Below, piece by piece: positions 9,800-21,744 of a DNA stretch of 64,000 nt (positions within the stretch are counted from its first letter, which is position 1; every line of letters starts with the position of its first letter). The position numbers and the translations under genes were made by a program. The notes under the pieces are model-generated. The model did not search any database, was not told the origin of the DNA, and saw nothing but the letters and a program-made list of their open reading frames with translations. This DNA is from Hirsutella rhossiliensis (Eukaryota; Ascomycota; Sordariomycetes; Hypocreales; Ophiocordycipitaceae): assembly GCF_020360975.1 (NCBI RefSeq), contig NW_025408680.1, positions 1,364,001 to 1,428,000 of the forward strand. Reading direction: 5' to 3'.

Positions 9800-10340
9800 C
9801 GATAAAATACTTTAATATAAACTAATAATAGGCTATATACTAATTAAAGGTAAATTATATAATTATAATAGCCTTTAACTTAGTAGATCGCGCTTTAGTT
9901 ATTAAAGGTAAGACGCTAAATACTTAAAGAAACTAACCTTTAAGTAGACCTATTATATTATAGTAAATAAGGCTAGTAATAGATAAAAAGAAGTATAGAG
10001 CTTTAGGTATAATAGAACTATATATAGTAAGTATATAGCTTAGCGGAGTAGCCCTATAAGGGAACCCTCTAGGCATAATATAACTAAAGAAAAAAGTATA
10101 GTAACTCTTTACTATAAAAAAAGTTATCTTTTATAGGCTATTAGTAGCCTATTAATAGAGAAGAATTTTTTAAGCTACCTAACTATACTTCTACCTCTCT
10201 ATCCTTAGCTCTTAGATGGTAGGCATCCGCTAAGCACTATTAGATTATAGCGCCCGAAAAGGAGAAGGAAAGGGTATAAGTTAATAGGTAGATAGATACT
10301 ATAAGATAGTAGAGGTAAAGGTAGACTTTAAAGACCTCTA
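9800..10340. other. Unassigned RIP-mutated sequence
   Basis: AT-rich, CA/TG-poor sequence between the LINE-C coding end and the first recognisable Helitron codons. It probably contains the LINE 3' UTR and the Helitron 5' region. I see no LTR, TIR or readable domain. Confidence 0.4.
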
Positions 10341-10429
10341 CGCGAGTATAAAACGGTCGAGCTTTTCTATAAACTCTAAAAGAGCTATAGTAAAGCATCT
10401 TATAGGCTATAGAAGTATACCCGCTTTAT

Positions 10430-11031
10430 AGCGAGGTCGAGATCGACGCGGCGGAGATAGCTAGCTAGGGGGCGCCGCCGTATAAGGTGCCGCTAGTAGT
10501 ATACGAGCGGCTAGAGCGAAGCGAGCCGTCGGCGCGGGAGAGGACGTGGACGGCGTAGGTAGTGCCCCCGTCGGAGCGGGCTATAGACGACGAGGGTATA
10601 ATCGAGATCGAGGAGGTCCTCGCGATATTAAGGTAGGGGCGGGACCCCGCTAAGGGGAGCTATAACGTCGGGCTTATATACGAGGACGACGACGGGGACG
10701 GCGCTAGGCCTAAAGAGGACGGGGACGTAATTAACGAGGTAACGTCTTCCGGTATATTCCTATTAGACGGGGCGCTAGAGGTAGCCGATACCGAGAAGAT
10801 TCGCTTCGCCCGCGGTGCTATTAGGCCCGAGGGAGCGCGCGCTAGCCCGAGGACGTAGGTAGGTACTACGGCCTAAAGGGCGGAGGGCGATAGCGGCGAC
10901 GTCGAGCTATATATATAGGTACGGCGCGGCAAGGATTTCGCTAACTTAGTAGACGCCTCCTTCTTTATAAAGGCCTTTCTAACCTTATTCCCCTTTAGCT
11001 TAAGCGGGCCGAGGCTCGCTAACGAGGACGC
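10430..11031 (+). pseudogene. Helitron-1 replicase N-terminal region, broken
   Basis: The frame through 10,590-11,030 reads GLIYEDDDGDGARPKEDGD, later SSGIFLLDGALEVADTEKI and, near 10,920-11,020, RRGKDFANLVDASFFIKAF followed by LTLFPFSLSGPRLANED. A block of this kind (two aromatic-rich segments around FPFG-GP) precedes the Helitron_like_N domain in fungal Helitron proteins. Five or so in-frame stops are TAG/TAA at plausible former Q/W positions. The frame is cut by the pogo-1 TIR at 11,032 and resumes at 27,880. The product would be a rolling-circle replicase; here it is inert. Confidence 0.72.
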
Positions 11032-11033
11032 TA

Positions 11034-11073
11034 ACGTTAGCTACCTAGCTTATAGTATACCCCTCTTTTAGTA
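11034..11073 (+). repeat. Pogo-1 left terminal inverted repeat
   Basis: It begins ACGTTAGCTACCTAGCTTAT and matches the reverse complement of 27,838-27,877 over about 40 positions with one clear mismatch (CCCCT versus CCCCC). The outer flank is TA. Confidence 0.88.
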
Positions 11074-11164
11074 TATCCCTACTACCCTTACGCTAATATT
11101 AATATTATATTATAACTATATTTTCTTATATACCTTTTATTTAATAATTATAAATAATATACTA

Positions 11165-12186
11165 TTTAAATTATAATGCCTTAAGCTTTTAAATATACTA
11201 AAGATTAGCTCTAGGAAGTACTTTTTAATATTAGAAATAGGATACTATATATATATACTAGTCGTAAGTAAGGTATTTTAAGAGGCATGCTTTAAACGCG
11301 TTTTAAAGGCGCCCTATTAATAAGAGAGGTATAAGAGTTATATTAGCGGCTTAGTTAAGAGTAATAGAAATACCTTAAGGACTAGATTCTTACCTAAGCC
11401 GCTCTTAGGCTACCCCTTATATACTTTTAGCTTAAGGAATTCGCTAGCTATATTATTAGAGCTAGTAGCGACCTTCGCTTACTTAGGAAAAATTAAGTAT
11501 TAACCTTTTTAGCCTATAACTAAGAGGTTAGTACGATTAAAGGTAAAGTTATTAATTTTACTTATATTAACGGCGCCTTTATAGCTTAAATTATAAAGTA
11601 GTTTTAGTTACTTAACCTACTAGCTTTATAAGTAATTCTATTAAAATTACGCTTTAATATAGATAAGATAGGTATCCTTAAGGGCCTTAGCTATAACGGC
11701 CTTATACTAAGGAGCTTAGAAAAGAAGGAGACCCTTAAAAGGCGGCTTAGATCGCGTTATTAAACTATAATAGTCGAATACGTCTCTACTATAAGTTAGG
11801 CCCTAACCCCCTTTATAATCTTTAAAGGTTAAGACTTTTAATACTAATAGTTCCTTAATAAACTTAATTTTCTAAAGGATTAAAACTTTATAGCCTCCTT
11901 AATAAGCTAGATAAGTAATAAGATCGCGATTTAATAGCTTAAAGATATCTTTATCTTATAAATAAGAAAGGTACTATAAAGCAACGTTCTTCTTATATTA
12001 GATAGCTATAAAAGCTATTAAACTAACGATTTTATATATAAATACTTCTAGCATAGTATATCTTTTATTTTCTTACTATTATATACCTCTTATATCTTTT
12101 AACCTCTTAATATCTTAGGTTTTACTTTAATTAAGGGCGCCTATTAACGCGAGCTTAAAAATTTATATTTTTTTTAATAATATAGC
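11165..12186 (+). pseudogene. Pogo-1 transposase, N-terminal and catalytic part, broken
   Basis: DDE-type cut-and-paste transposase relic. The frame from about 11,170 gives an HTH-like DNA-binding segment (RLALGS..., then RFKGALLIREV), a CENP-B-like second domain, and the catalytic core: FNIDKIGIL with the first Asp at 11,662-11,664, LLILDSYKS with the second Asp at 12,001-12,003, and PLNILGF, where the third acidic residue should be, at 12,109-12,111. That codon is AAT (Asn), as expected if TGA became TAA by RIP. Spacing between second and third positions is 35 residues, as in Fot1. Stops occur throughout. The ORF is cut at 12,186 by Gypsy-A and continues at 27,174. Confidence 0.88.
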
Positions 12187-12894
12187 TATTACGAGACACC
12201 TTATAGTCGATAATCTAAGTACTTATAACGATATCGGCCTCCCTTAGGGAAGTTACCCTTAACTCCTTAAGGCTTACCGTAGAAGAAGGAACTTAGAAGC
12301 TACTAAGTAAACTCTAGGAAATTACCTAGAAATCCTAGAAACGATAACTAAGTAGATTATATAGATATTTTATAGAGATTTCCCTTAGGGATATATTATA
12401 TAGGGAATATACTATGATTTCCTAAGTAATAATAGCACTTTAAGGATTATACCGATATTTCTTTAAGAAGTTACTATAAGAATATAGCAGGGAAATTATA
12501 AAGAGATACTTATACTTACCTAGGGAAAATACTAGGAAATACTACTAATACGCTATACTACTATCGTATAATTATAAGGTTAAGATATTACTTAGTTAAA
12601 GCTCTAAGTAAGGTCTTATACTTACTATAGTATATATATAGAAGATAGAGAACCCGCTAGATCTTAGGTAGCTAAAAAAGAATATAAATAGTTATTACTA
12701 CTCTTACTTTAACTTATAAGATAGGTAGCTAGTCTATATTTAACGCGCGTAATAATATATAGTAGCTAGTCTATATAATACGTTTAAATATATATAGTAG
12801 CTAGTCTATTTAATTACCTATTAGACCTATACTAGATCTAGGTAGACGGCTAGGTTAAAGTACTAGCCCTATACTAAGGGACTAGTATATAATA
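12187..12894 (+). repeat. Gypsy-A 5' LTR (708 bp)
   Basis: It aligns along its length with 26,538-27,173; differences are mostly C/T and G/A. It is 72 bp longer because a unit beginning GTAGCTAGTCTAT occurs three times (starts 12,725, 12,762 and 12,797) instead of once. Confidence 0.92.
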
Positions 12895-12949
12895 AATAGT
12901 AGTAATTCCTATTCCCTTAACTATTTATTCTCCTAAGGTCTATATCTAG

Positions 12950-14017
12950 TAGAATAAAAGATAAAGAATAAGGAAAGGGATAAGTTAACCTCGACCTATA
13001 AACCCTAATATCTTCTTAGGAAGAAAGCTCTTACTTACGTACTAATAAATACTAGCTTCTTAATCGCTTATTATAGAAGAAATACTTAGGGAACTTTAGA
13101 TAGAGGTAGAACTTTAACGTATTAAAGCTTAAGTAATATAGAGCTTTTATTAGCGGTTAGAAAGATACCTATTTCTAGGATATTTCCTATTAAGTTCTTA
13201 TAGAAATAAAAGATAGCTAGATCGCTTACCTTAGCGGTAGGAATAACGCTTAGAGGAATTAAGAATAAAACTTCTACGATAAAACTCACTAGCTTACTTA
13301 GCCGATCGTTAAGGCCTATAAGAACGAATTAATAACCTAGAATATATTCTAGCGATAAGGCAATATTAGCTATAAATAATAGAGCTATATATAAATCGGT
13401 ATAGTATAGCTTCCCCCGCCCTACCTTAGCTACCTTTATTAGAAGGATAAAGCCCTAGAAGTTTACTAAACTATAACGACTAAAATAAAAAAGAACCTTT
13501 AAATAATACTACCTTTAGTAGTACGTTCGCGATAATAACCTTAGCGAACTAGCTAGTAAGCTTAATTATAGAAGAAGCTTTTATAAAACTACTAGTAAAA
13601 GCTATAGTAAGAGAAACTAAGGATAATACTACTATAAACCCTTCTTAAGCACCCTTAGTATATATTAAACTAAAAGATATAGGGAAATTTAACCTTACTA
13701 GCCCCTTTAATATAACGTTCGATATCCTTAAAGAAACTAAGAAAACAATTATATATAAAAGTATTAATTAATTTATCGATTCCCTAAAGTAGGTAGCTAT
13801 TCGCGGACTAAAATACGCTAATAAACTAGCGATATTAATCCCTAGCTTAATTCGCGGAACCGCTATTAAATAGTATTCCGGCGATCTTAGTAAATCCGAC
13901 TAAGCTATACTTTATACCCTAGACTAAGGATATACCGCCTAGTATACTAAACTATAAAAACGCTTTACTATCTAGCTAAAAGTAGCGTTAAGATCTTTAT
14001 AAATAGAATAATTTACT
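12950..14017 (+). pseudogene. Gypsy-A gag, broken
   Basis: The plus-strand frame around 13,680-14,020 reads, between stops, PSLIRGTAIK, YSGDLSKSD and, after a gap, ALRSLIE. This resembles the capsid region of fungal Gypsy gag polyproteins, in which a W-Y pair and a following F-rich helix are conserved. Upstream sequence (13,030-13,600) is charged and helix-prone, as expected of gag. The solo Copia-1 LTR at 14,023 interrupts it. No zinc knuckle was read with confidence. Confidence 0.55.
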
Positions 14018-14503
14018 ACCTTTCTTATAAAGAGAGATATAAGAAGTATATAAAAATATATAAAGGTAAAATTAAAAGTAAGGGTTAGATAGGTAGGGCA
14101 AAGAGATTTAATTCTTATAAGAGTAGTAATAAAGGTAGGGGAGTAATTATTATATTACCTTAATTATCCTTCATTCCTTTATCTAACGCCCCTCTTTATA
14201 CCTATTTAGTATCTTAATTAATAAAGAAGATCCTATTTAAAGAAGCTACTATTATCCTTTTAATTACTAAGCTTTTTACTAGTTTTTCCCCTCTTTTCTA
14301 GCTATTACTAGTATATCCGTCTTATCTTTTACTACCTTTATAGGAAGCTATCGCTACTTCTACTTCCCCTTTTACCCCTACCCTCCTCTTTATACCTCCT
14401 TTTAGCTCCTTCCTTAAAACCTGTTTTTTTAGCTTCCTAGGTCCCTTATACTAAGGGATATCTCTAAGAACTATAAAATTAGGCTACGCTTTACGATAAC
14501 CTT
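14018..14503 (-). repeat. Solo LTR of Copia-1, reverse orientation, in Gypsy-A
   Basis: 14,023-14,498 (476 bp) is the reverse complement of the Copia-1 LTRs at 15,395 and 21,264 along its whole length, and is flanked by the perfect 5-bp duplication ACCTT (14,018-14,022 and 14,499-14,503). A solo LTR with intact target duplication indicates LTR-LTR recombination after insertion. It has exactly the same length as both LTRs of the full element. Confidence 0.95.
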
Positions 14504-15389
14504 AGATATTATAAACGGAGCTAACTTTTATAGATAGATATTAAAGCTCCGCCGAAAAGTAAAAGTAGTACTATACTTAAAAGAGTACCTTACTATACTA
14601 GTTTATTAACGACTAGATATATTACTATAAGAATTATTCCGCTGACCTATTAGTCTAGAATTATTTAATACCTAGATTAATAACTATAAGTAGCTTATCT
14701 TATAGTTAGAAACTAAGCTAATAGTTAGGTTATAAGGGAAGATAAGTAATATAGTAAAAGGACGCGTATAAGGCGGATTACGTAAAACTAAGAATAAGAC
14801 TATAGTAAACTTTACCCTATCTATAGCTAAACTAACTAGTTAGAAACCCTAGGAACGAGGATAATTTTAATAGAAAGGAAATATAACGACTACGTTAAGA
14901 TAAAATAATCTATGCTAGGTAGATATAGGCCTAGTACTAAACTAGTTAACTAGCCCTTAAACTAGACTATAGCCTTAGGATTTAAAACTAAAGAAGGGCT
15001 CTTAAGAAAACCTAATCGTTATTAACCTCGCTTATTAGCTTTAAGCGGTACTAACTAATAACTAAGGCGGGATATATCTTTCCTAGGAAATATAAAACTA
15101 AATCCTATTTACTTAGGATAAAGGGCTAGAAGATAAGGATACTACCGCTAACGTAAGAGAAGAAACTAAAGAAATAGAAAATAAGATCCTATTTATTCCC
15201 GATATAATAGAAGTAGAACTTATAAGACCGAGTAGTTTACTTAGAATACTAAGGAACTAGCTAACTATAAGAGTAGCGCTATAGACTAAAATATCGGATC
15301 TAATAAAGCCGTCTTAGTTTATATATACTTAGATATCTATCTTTAAAACTAAAGGCTTAGACTAACTATTAAACGTATATATAGACTTT
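14504..15389 (+). pseudogene. Gypsy-A gag-pol junction region, broken
   Basis: Plus-strand sequence between the two Copia-1 insertions, continuing the Gypsy-A polyprotein relic. Readable frames are charged and basic near 14,990-15,200, fitting a nucleocapsid/protease junction, but no D-S/T-G protease motif could be read and many stops are present. It is assigned mainly by position between gag and pol. It is cut at 15,389 by Copia-1 and resumes at 21,745. Confidence 0.45.
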
Positions 15390-15394
15390 AGTAT

Positions 15395-15870
15395 TATCGC
15401 GAAGCGTGGCTTAATTTCGTAGTTCTCGGAGATATCCCTTAGTACGAGGGACCTAGGAAGCTAAAAAACAGGTTTTAGGGAAGGAGCTAAAAGGAGGTAT
15501 AGAGAGGAGGGTAGGGGTATAAGGGGAAGCAGAAGTAGCGATAGCTTCCTATAGAGGTAGCGAGAGATAAGACGGATATACCGGCAACGGCTAGAAAGGA
15601 GGAGAAAAACCGGTAAAAAGCTTAGTAGTTAAAGGGATATTAGTAGCTTCTTTAAGTAAGATCTTCTTTATTAATTAAGATGCTAGACGGGTATAAAGAG
15701 GGGCGTTAGATAGAGGAAAGAAGGATAATTAAGGCAATATAATAATTACTCCCTTACCATAATTACTGCTCCTATAAGAATTAAATCTCTCTGCCCTACC
15801 TATCCGACCCCTTACTTCTAATTTTACCTTTATATATTTTTATATACTTCTCGTATCTCTCTTTACGAGA
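15395..15870 (+). repeat. Copia-1 5' LTR
   Basis: 476 bp, begins TATCGCGAAGCG and ends TTTACGAGA. It differs from the 3' LTR at a small number of sites, mainly transitions. The core contains AGATGCTAGACGGG and the terminal CTTCTCGTATCTCTC. Confidence 0.95.
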
Positions 15871-15979
15871 GTTATAAGCCTAGGAGGAATAGTATTCCTA
15901 TACCTTCCGGCTACTATAAAAGGCACCTTTCTTATATCCCTCGTAGCTTCCTTTTACCCCTCTTACTAGAAAAGCCGAT

Positions 15980-18900
15980 TTTTAACCGACTCTTCTACCC
16001 CCCCTCTTTTATAACGATAACGAAAACCGACTCCTCTACCGTCCCTACGGTCCGTAGGACGATTCTTATAGAGCCCTAAGATTAGGATAAGTAGGTAAAG
16101 GAGCTCCGGGCTCGTATAGATAGAACTATCTATAATTTAGTCTTCTCTAATAAGCAGGACCCTCTCGAGCCCCCTCTTTATCCTAGGGCAACGGACTTTA
16201 TAGAGGGAGCTTCTCTCTTCTCCGAGCTAACCTCTATATAATAGAGAGCTTTTTCTACTACCTTAGGCGACTACGAGAGTCACCGAAAGGAATACCTTTA
16301 CGAGACGAAGCTACTAACGGCTGCTCGTACGGCGATAACGGAATCCGTTAGTGCCGTAAAGCTAATTACTCTTCGAGAGGAAGAGACTCCTAGGCAGTAG
16401 CTTTTAAAGCTCGAGACCTCGATAGCTCCCTCGAGGGGCTATATAACTAACCGGATTAGGAAGACCTATACGGCCCACCTAGGAGCCTTTTCTGCTAGGA
16501 ACCTACTAGCTTCTTCGTAGCTAGCTAAGTAGGAAGAAATCCTCGAGGAAGCTAACTAATACTTCCTTATAGAAGCTCTTTCCGGCTAGTAGCTACGGGA
16601 TATATCTCTACTAATAAAGCCTATTAGTAACGGTTACTCGACTATCTTTCGAGAAGCTAGCTAGGAACTAGATAAAGAGGCTGCTAGAGTGCAATAATAA
16701 GCAGTCTTGTTCCTTCGTGGCTAGTACTCGACCTAGACGGCTCGACCTGCTGCCCCTGCAGCTGCTGCAGCCCCTGTTGCTGCGGTTCCCGCTGCTGCTG
16801 CTGCGGCTGTTGCCCCTCCGGCTCTACCTCCCTCGAGAGCCTTAACACCGTTATTAACGGCTGCCCCGGTCCCGGCCCCGGCTCCGCCTCTTACTCCGGG
16901 CCCGGCCCCGGTCCCGTTAGTTAGACAGGCCCGACTAGTCCCCTAATAGACCTTTTAGTCCGTTAGTTAAAAAATCAGGGAACTAATCGAAATCGAACCT
17001 CTTCGTTAAAATTAATAATAAGGGGTAAAAAGGGGGGGTTTTTAAGTAGACCTTCTAGATCGGGACGAGGATTCCTCGAAGAAATAGAAGACTAGACGAC
17101 GAAACGGCTGCCTAGCCTATAAATCCCTAGGCCATCGATTATTATAATGCTAGTAGGTCTTCGAGGAAAACCGACCTAAAGGATTTAACCCTTTAAAGAG
17201 GCTATAAGAAATAATATAATAGTCTCTTAAGGAGGACCCCTTGTTATAGAAGAAAATAGACGAGATTCGGGTTGCTAAGAAATAGCAACTAACGCCGCTG
17301 CCCTTATTCTAGCCGTAAATTTAAGGGAAAATCGTTAGTATAGTAAATCTAGCATTTATCTTCCCTACGGATTAGTAAGACTAACCGTTAGGACCCTCCG
17401 ACTATCCCCTACGAAAATCAGCTATCCTTAACTTTAGTACTTCCCTCGATATCTATAATATACTCTTACGATTCCGGTCCTTTAAGAAGGCACGGAGGGA
17501 ATACCTTATTGCCGGGGAATTAACTATATAGATAGAGGGGTATAGAAGGGTGAATTTCACGATAAATTTACCTAATAGATCTATGCGAATTCTTCGAAGA
17601 AAAAGGGTAGCTTTTTGCCCTCGATTTTTAACGAGCCTAATTTCCTTCTACCTTCTTCGAGAGGAAGGAATCTTCTAAGATATAACGTCTAAGCCTACGA
17701 GGCTAGTCTAGAAGAATTAGACTATTAGGCTTATCGAGGAGAAATTCGGTTAATTCGTTCTTAAATTCTAACCTATTTATAGGAAGGAAATACTTAAGAA
17801 GTTAGCTTTCCCTACTAGGAGGAATAGGTCTACTATAAAAGACCCTCTTCTAGCAGCCTAAGGAGACAGCATTCTTTAGCACGTATAACTCGGTCACCCG
17901 GGCCCCCTAGCTTTATATAAGCTAGGCCAATAATAGGGCATACAAATAAGGGGCCTAAAGACCGTCGAATACGAACACTACGGCTAAGGAAAGACTAGGA
18001 GACGAATTTCTAGACGAACGCTTTTATAGCCGGACTAGCCGTATAAGGAAATTTAGGTCGACTAGACCGACGTCTCTAGGGATTAGGAAAGCTTCGTTAG
18101 GGTAATGTTTTTTATAGACGCCTTTTTAGGGATAGTTTTCCCCTATTTCTTACGGACCTACCTAAGTAAGTATAACTAGTCTGCCCTCTAGGACTTCGTT
18201 AACTAGATAAAATCCTACTTTAGCTACGAGGTAAAAAAGATATAGTCTAATAGAGAGCTATTTACGAAGGATATCTTAAATTAGCTTCGAAAAAGTAGTA
18301 TTTTACCCCTCCCGTTAGCACCGAATACCTAGGCCTAGAACGGAGGGGCAGAAAGATTAAGGGGTGCTATAATAGAAAGCGCCCGTACGATAAGACTTAC
18401 TATAAAGCTTCTACACGACCTTTAGAGGGAAGTCGTTAAGACCGCCTATTACCTTTAGAACCGGACCCCTAGGGACCCTAAGGACCCTAGGGAACTAAAC
18501 TAAGGAATAGACTAGAAATCCCCCCTTAAGCTCTTTACGAAGAAGAGGGCCTCGCTAGCCTACCTTCGTGCCTATAGCTATAAGGCATACGCAATAACTA
18601 CCGATATATAGCTAAAAAGGAAGAAGAAAAGAAAGCTTAATCCTAGAGCCTTTATTAGTTACCTCGTTAGTTATAATTCTATAAATATCTTCCGGATCTA
18701 GATTCCTCTTCTACGGAAGGTTATTTCGACTAGGGATATAATTTTCGACGAATCTAGCTTCTTCGACGGAAAGAAGGATTAATAGCCCCTCTTACTCTCT
18801 TAACGTTAGCTAATTTAAAAGATTTAAATCCCCCCTTCCTAATAGTCTTAAGAAGAGGTCCTAGATAAGGAAACGGAAGAAGAAACCGACGTCGAAGTAG

Positions 18901-20990
18901 TCGAGGATAACGCCGACTTCGAAGAAGAGGAAGCTGCTAGATTAGATAATCTAGACGAAGAAGGAGACTATAGGAAAGCGGTAGAGCTAGAATACGCCTA
19001 CCTACCAACGCCTCCTCCTATATAAGAAGAAGATCTAGAAGCAGCTTTTTTAGTTAGTCTTCCTATCTCGACCCTTAAGGGGGTAGGAAAGGCACCTCTC
19101 TTAAAGGATTACCCGGCTGCCTTTATATCCCTACTTTAAGAAGCAAAGGAAGGTATAGGGCCCGATACGGATACTAAAGAAGACTAACCTCTCCCTTATT
19201 TTAATCGTTTTTCTGACTTCTACCTAACGCTAATAGAGGACGGTTCCTACGGAGCGCTTATAGTAGGCCGGCTCTTTAAGCCATAGCTATTAGCAAGGAA
19301 GGTATATAAAAGAGACCTCCCGGACCTACTAGTAAACTAGAAGCAGCTAGAAAAACACCCCTTTAGAGACTAGTTTTTCTAGGCCTAGAAAGACTACCTA
19401 GCCTTATACGAAGAGATAGGTCTTTCGAAGAGGTCCTTAAGGAAAAGGCAAGAGGAAAATAGGTCCTTAGCTATAAGTAGGTCTTTATCTATAAGACTAA
19501 TAAACACGGCTTCCTTTAAAAGTATAAAGCCCGGCTAGTTATCTATAGGAATTAATAGGAAAAAAGGGATCTTCCTACTAAGGCAACTACCTTAGTAGGG
19601 ATGTCTTTTCGGACCCTTATAGCTATAGCAGTAGAATTCGACCTCGAGCTCGAATAGATAGATATAGTTAACGCCTTTATTAACTATCTACTTAAGGAAG
19701 AAGAAGAAGTTATCTATATACGCCTTCTACTAGGCTTCTAATAGCTAGGAAAGGTTCTATAGCTTAGGAAAGCTCTATACGGACTACGAAGATTACCCCT
19801 TCTTTAGTAATAGCATTTAATAGGTTCCCTCGAAGCTATAGGCTTTACGAAAGTCCCTTAGGAACCGTGTATAATATAGAAGGGTAAAATCATAGTCTTC
19901 TTCTACGTCGACGACATTATCTAGGCCTACCCGAAAAAGGAAGAAGTAACTACTAGGGAAGCTATAAAAGGCCTATAATAAAGGTATAAGATAACTAGGC
20001 TAGGGGAGCTAAAGTAGTTCCTAGGGATACGAATCCTTAGGAATAGGTCCTAACGGACTATCTAGCTTACCTAGGACGCCTATATCGATAAGGTCGCTTA
20101 TAAATTCCTCCCTACTTCCCTTAATAAGAAGCTTCCTTTTATGCCTATATTAGACGAAGAGCTTTTACCTAATCTATCCTTTTAAGCTAGGGAGCAAGAG
20201 AAACACTAATATTAATAGAAGGTAGGCTCCCTGCTTTTTTCAGCTATTTCTACTAGACCGGATATCTCTTTTACGGTCTCCCGGCTAGCTAAGCATAACT
20301 AGAATCCTAGCCCTAGGCATTAAGAAGTAGTAGATAGAGCTATCCTTTATCTCTATTTAACGAGATTATATGGTCTACGCCTAGGAGGGCAGGGAAGGAA
20401 ACTAGCTACCGAAATCTTCCTTTATTCGAGCGATTCGTCCTTTACGGACAATTCCTTAGACAGAAAGAGCTTATAAAGGTATATTATATCCCTTTTTAGA
20501 GGAACTATTGCTTAGAGAGCTTCGAAGTAAGCTACCGTTACTATATTAAGTATAGAGGCAGAGCTACTAGCTCTTTTAGAAGCGTTAAAAGAAGCGATTT
20601 TCCTTAGCCGGCTATTAATATTATTACGATTATAAATTCCGTCCCCGTTAGCTATAGAATGCGATAACACGCAGACTATACGAATTCTTATAGAGGAAAA
20701 TAGTAAGCTATCGACCCGGCTACGGTATATCGATATCTACTAGTATTAGTTACGCTAAGAGGTCTAAAGGGGACTTATTTCAGTTTATTAGGTTCTAATA
20801 GTATCGATAAAAGCTAACGGTCTTACGAGGCCCCTACTAAAGTAGAAGCTAGCTGTCTTTTTATAGCAAATTAGGCTAGAAGACGTTCGAGAGAAGCTAT
20901 CCTTAGAAGCCCGCCTTAAGAGTCTACGAGAGGAGCTAATAGCACGTAGGAGGAAGGAGACGTCTATAGCTAAAGAGAGGAATTAGGACT
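15980..20990 (+). pseudogene. Copia-1 gag-pol polyprotein, broken by stops
   Basis: Copia polyprotein relic. Gag-like sequence occupies about 16,000-17,000, with an Ala/Pro low-complexity region at 16,740-16,920. A pre-integrase HPGPLALYKLG block lies near 17,890, then the integrase core with VMFFIDAFLGIVFPYFL (about 18,110) and AQNGGAERLRGAIIESA (about 18,340), where the catalytic Glu is kept. Reverse transcriptase follows, with IIVFFYVDDII at 19,889-19,921 and the YVDD motif intact (19,904-19,915), then ARPDISFTVSRLAKH-like sequence near 20,250, and an RNase H block with ANGLTRPLLK near 20,820. Stops are almost all TAG/TAA at former Q or W positions. The frame is otherwise readable over 4 kb, so the element was intact when inserted. 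Confidence 0.92.
16735..16930 (+). repeat. RIP-spared GCT/GCC low-complexity tract in Copia-1
   Basis: A run of CTG/GCT/GCC/CCC triplets coding mainly Ala, Pro and Val keeps many TG and CA dinucleotides (for example GCTGCTGCTGCTGCGG at about 16,790), in contrast to the CA/TG-poor sequence on both sides. It is a linker in the gag/pol polyprotein, probably unstructured. Confidence 0.8.
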
Positions 20991-21263
20991 TATCCTAAAG
21001 GAGGGCCCCTAGCTTAATTAGGACTTATTCTTCTTAAAGGCCCCCTTTTTAGGGACTTGTCCTTAGAGAAGCCCCCCTTTCTTATAGGACTTAATTTCCT
21101 CCTTAGGCCCCTTTTTCCTAAAGTAGGTCTAAAAGAGCCTAGGGCTAAAACCCGGATTTCTTAAGTAGGGGAGAAGTATAGACTAAGACCTCCTCTATAC
21201 GCTTACCGGCCTAGGTATTTAGCTTTACCCTTTCTATAAGGGCAGGCTATAGCTAAGGGGGTG

Positions 21264-21739
21264 TATCGCGAAGCGTAGCCTAATTTCGTAGTTCTTAGAG
21301 ATATCCCTTAGCACGAGGGACCTAGGAAGCTAAAAAATAGGTTTTAGGGAAGGAGCTAAAAGGAGGTATAGAGAGGAGGGTAGGGGCATAAGGGGAAGCA
21401 GAAGTAGCGATAGCTTCCTATAGAGGTAGCGAGAGATAAGACGGATATGCCGGCAACGGCTAGAAAGGAGGAGAAAAACCGGCAAAAAGCTCGGTAGTTA
21501 AAGGGATATTAGTAGCTTCTTTAAGTAGGATCTTCTTTATTAATTAAGATGCTAGACGGGTATAAAGAGGGGCGTTAGATAGAGGAAAGAAGGATAATTA
21601 AGGCAATATAATAATTACTCCCCTACTATAATTGCTGCTCCCGTAAGAATTAAATCTCTCTGCCCTGCCTATCCGACCCCTTACTTTTAATTTTACCTTC
21701 GTGCATTTTTATATACTTCTCGTATCTCTCTTCGCGAGA
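21264..21739 (+). repeat. Copia-1 3' LTR
   Basis: 476 bp, begins TATCGCGAAGCG and ends TTCGCGAGA. It is preceded by the purine tract and followed by the AGTAT duplication. It is slightly less mutated than the 5' copy (for example ATGCCGGCAACGG against ATACCGGCAACGG). Confidence 0.95.
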
Positions 21740-21744
21740 AGTAT

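Larger units (their letters stand above)
8078..9800 (+). mobile_element. LINE-C: 5'-truncated Tad-like LINE with a RIP gradient
   Basis: The plus strand opens inside the reverse transcriptase, just before the catalytic motif, and continues through the RT C-terminus, an RNase H domain and a C-terminal region of the Tad type, ending around 9,800. The first 150 bp keep normal CA/TG content; the frequency then falls, and beyond about 8,375 CA and TG almost vanish. The element is thus partly unmutated next to the MFS island and fully mutated away from it. Truncation at the 5' end is usual for LINE insertions. The 3' end was not precisely located. Confidence 0.85.
15390..21744 (+). mobile_element. 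Copia-1: full-length Copia LTR retrotransposon, moderately RIP-mutated
   Basis: Two 476-bp LTRs (15,395-15,870 and 21,264-21,739) are flanked by the perfect duplication AGTAT (15,390-15,394 and 21,740-21,744). The 5' LTR is followed by GTTATAAGCCTAG, a probable primer-binding site. The 3' LTR is preceded by a purine-rich CTAAGGGGG tract. The interior has the Copia order gag, integrase, reverse transcriptase, RNase H on the plus strand. LTR ends form a short inverted repeat around CGCGA. It retains more CA/TG than its surroundings and its LTRs are very similar, so it is probably the youngest insertion in this nest. Confidence 0.95.
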
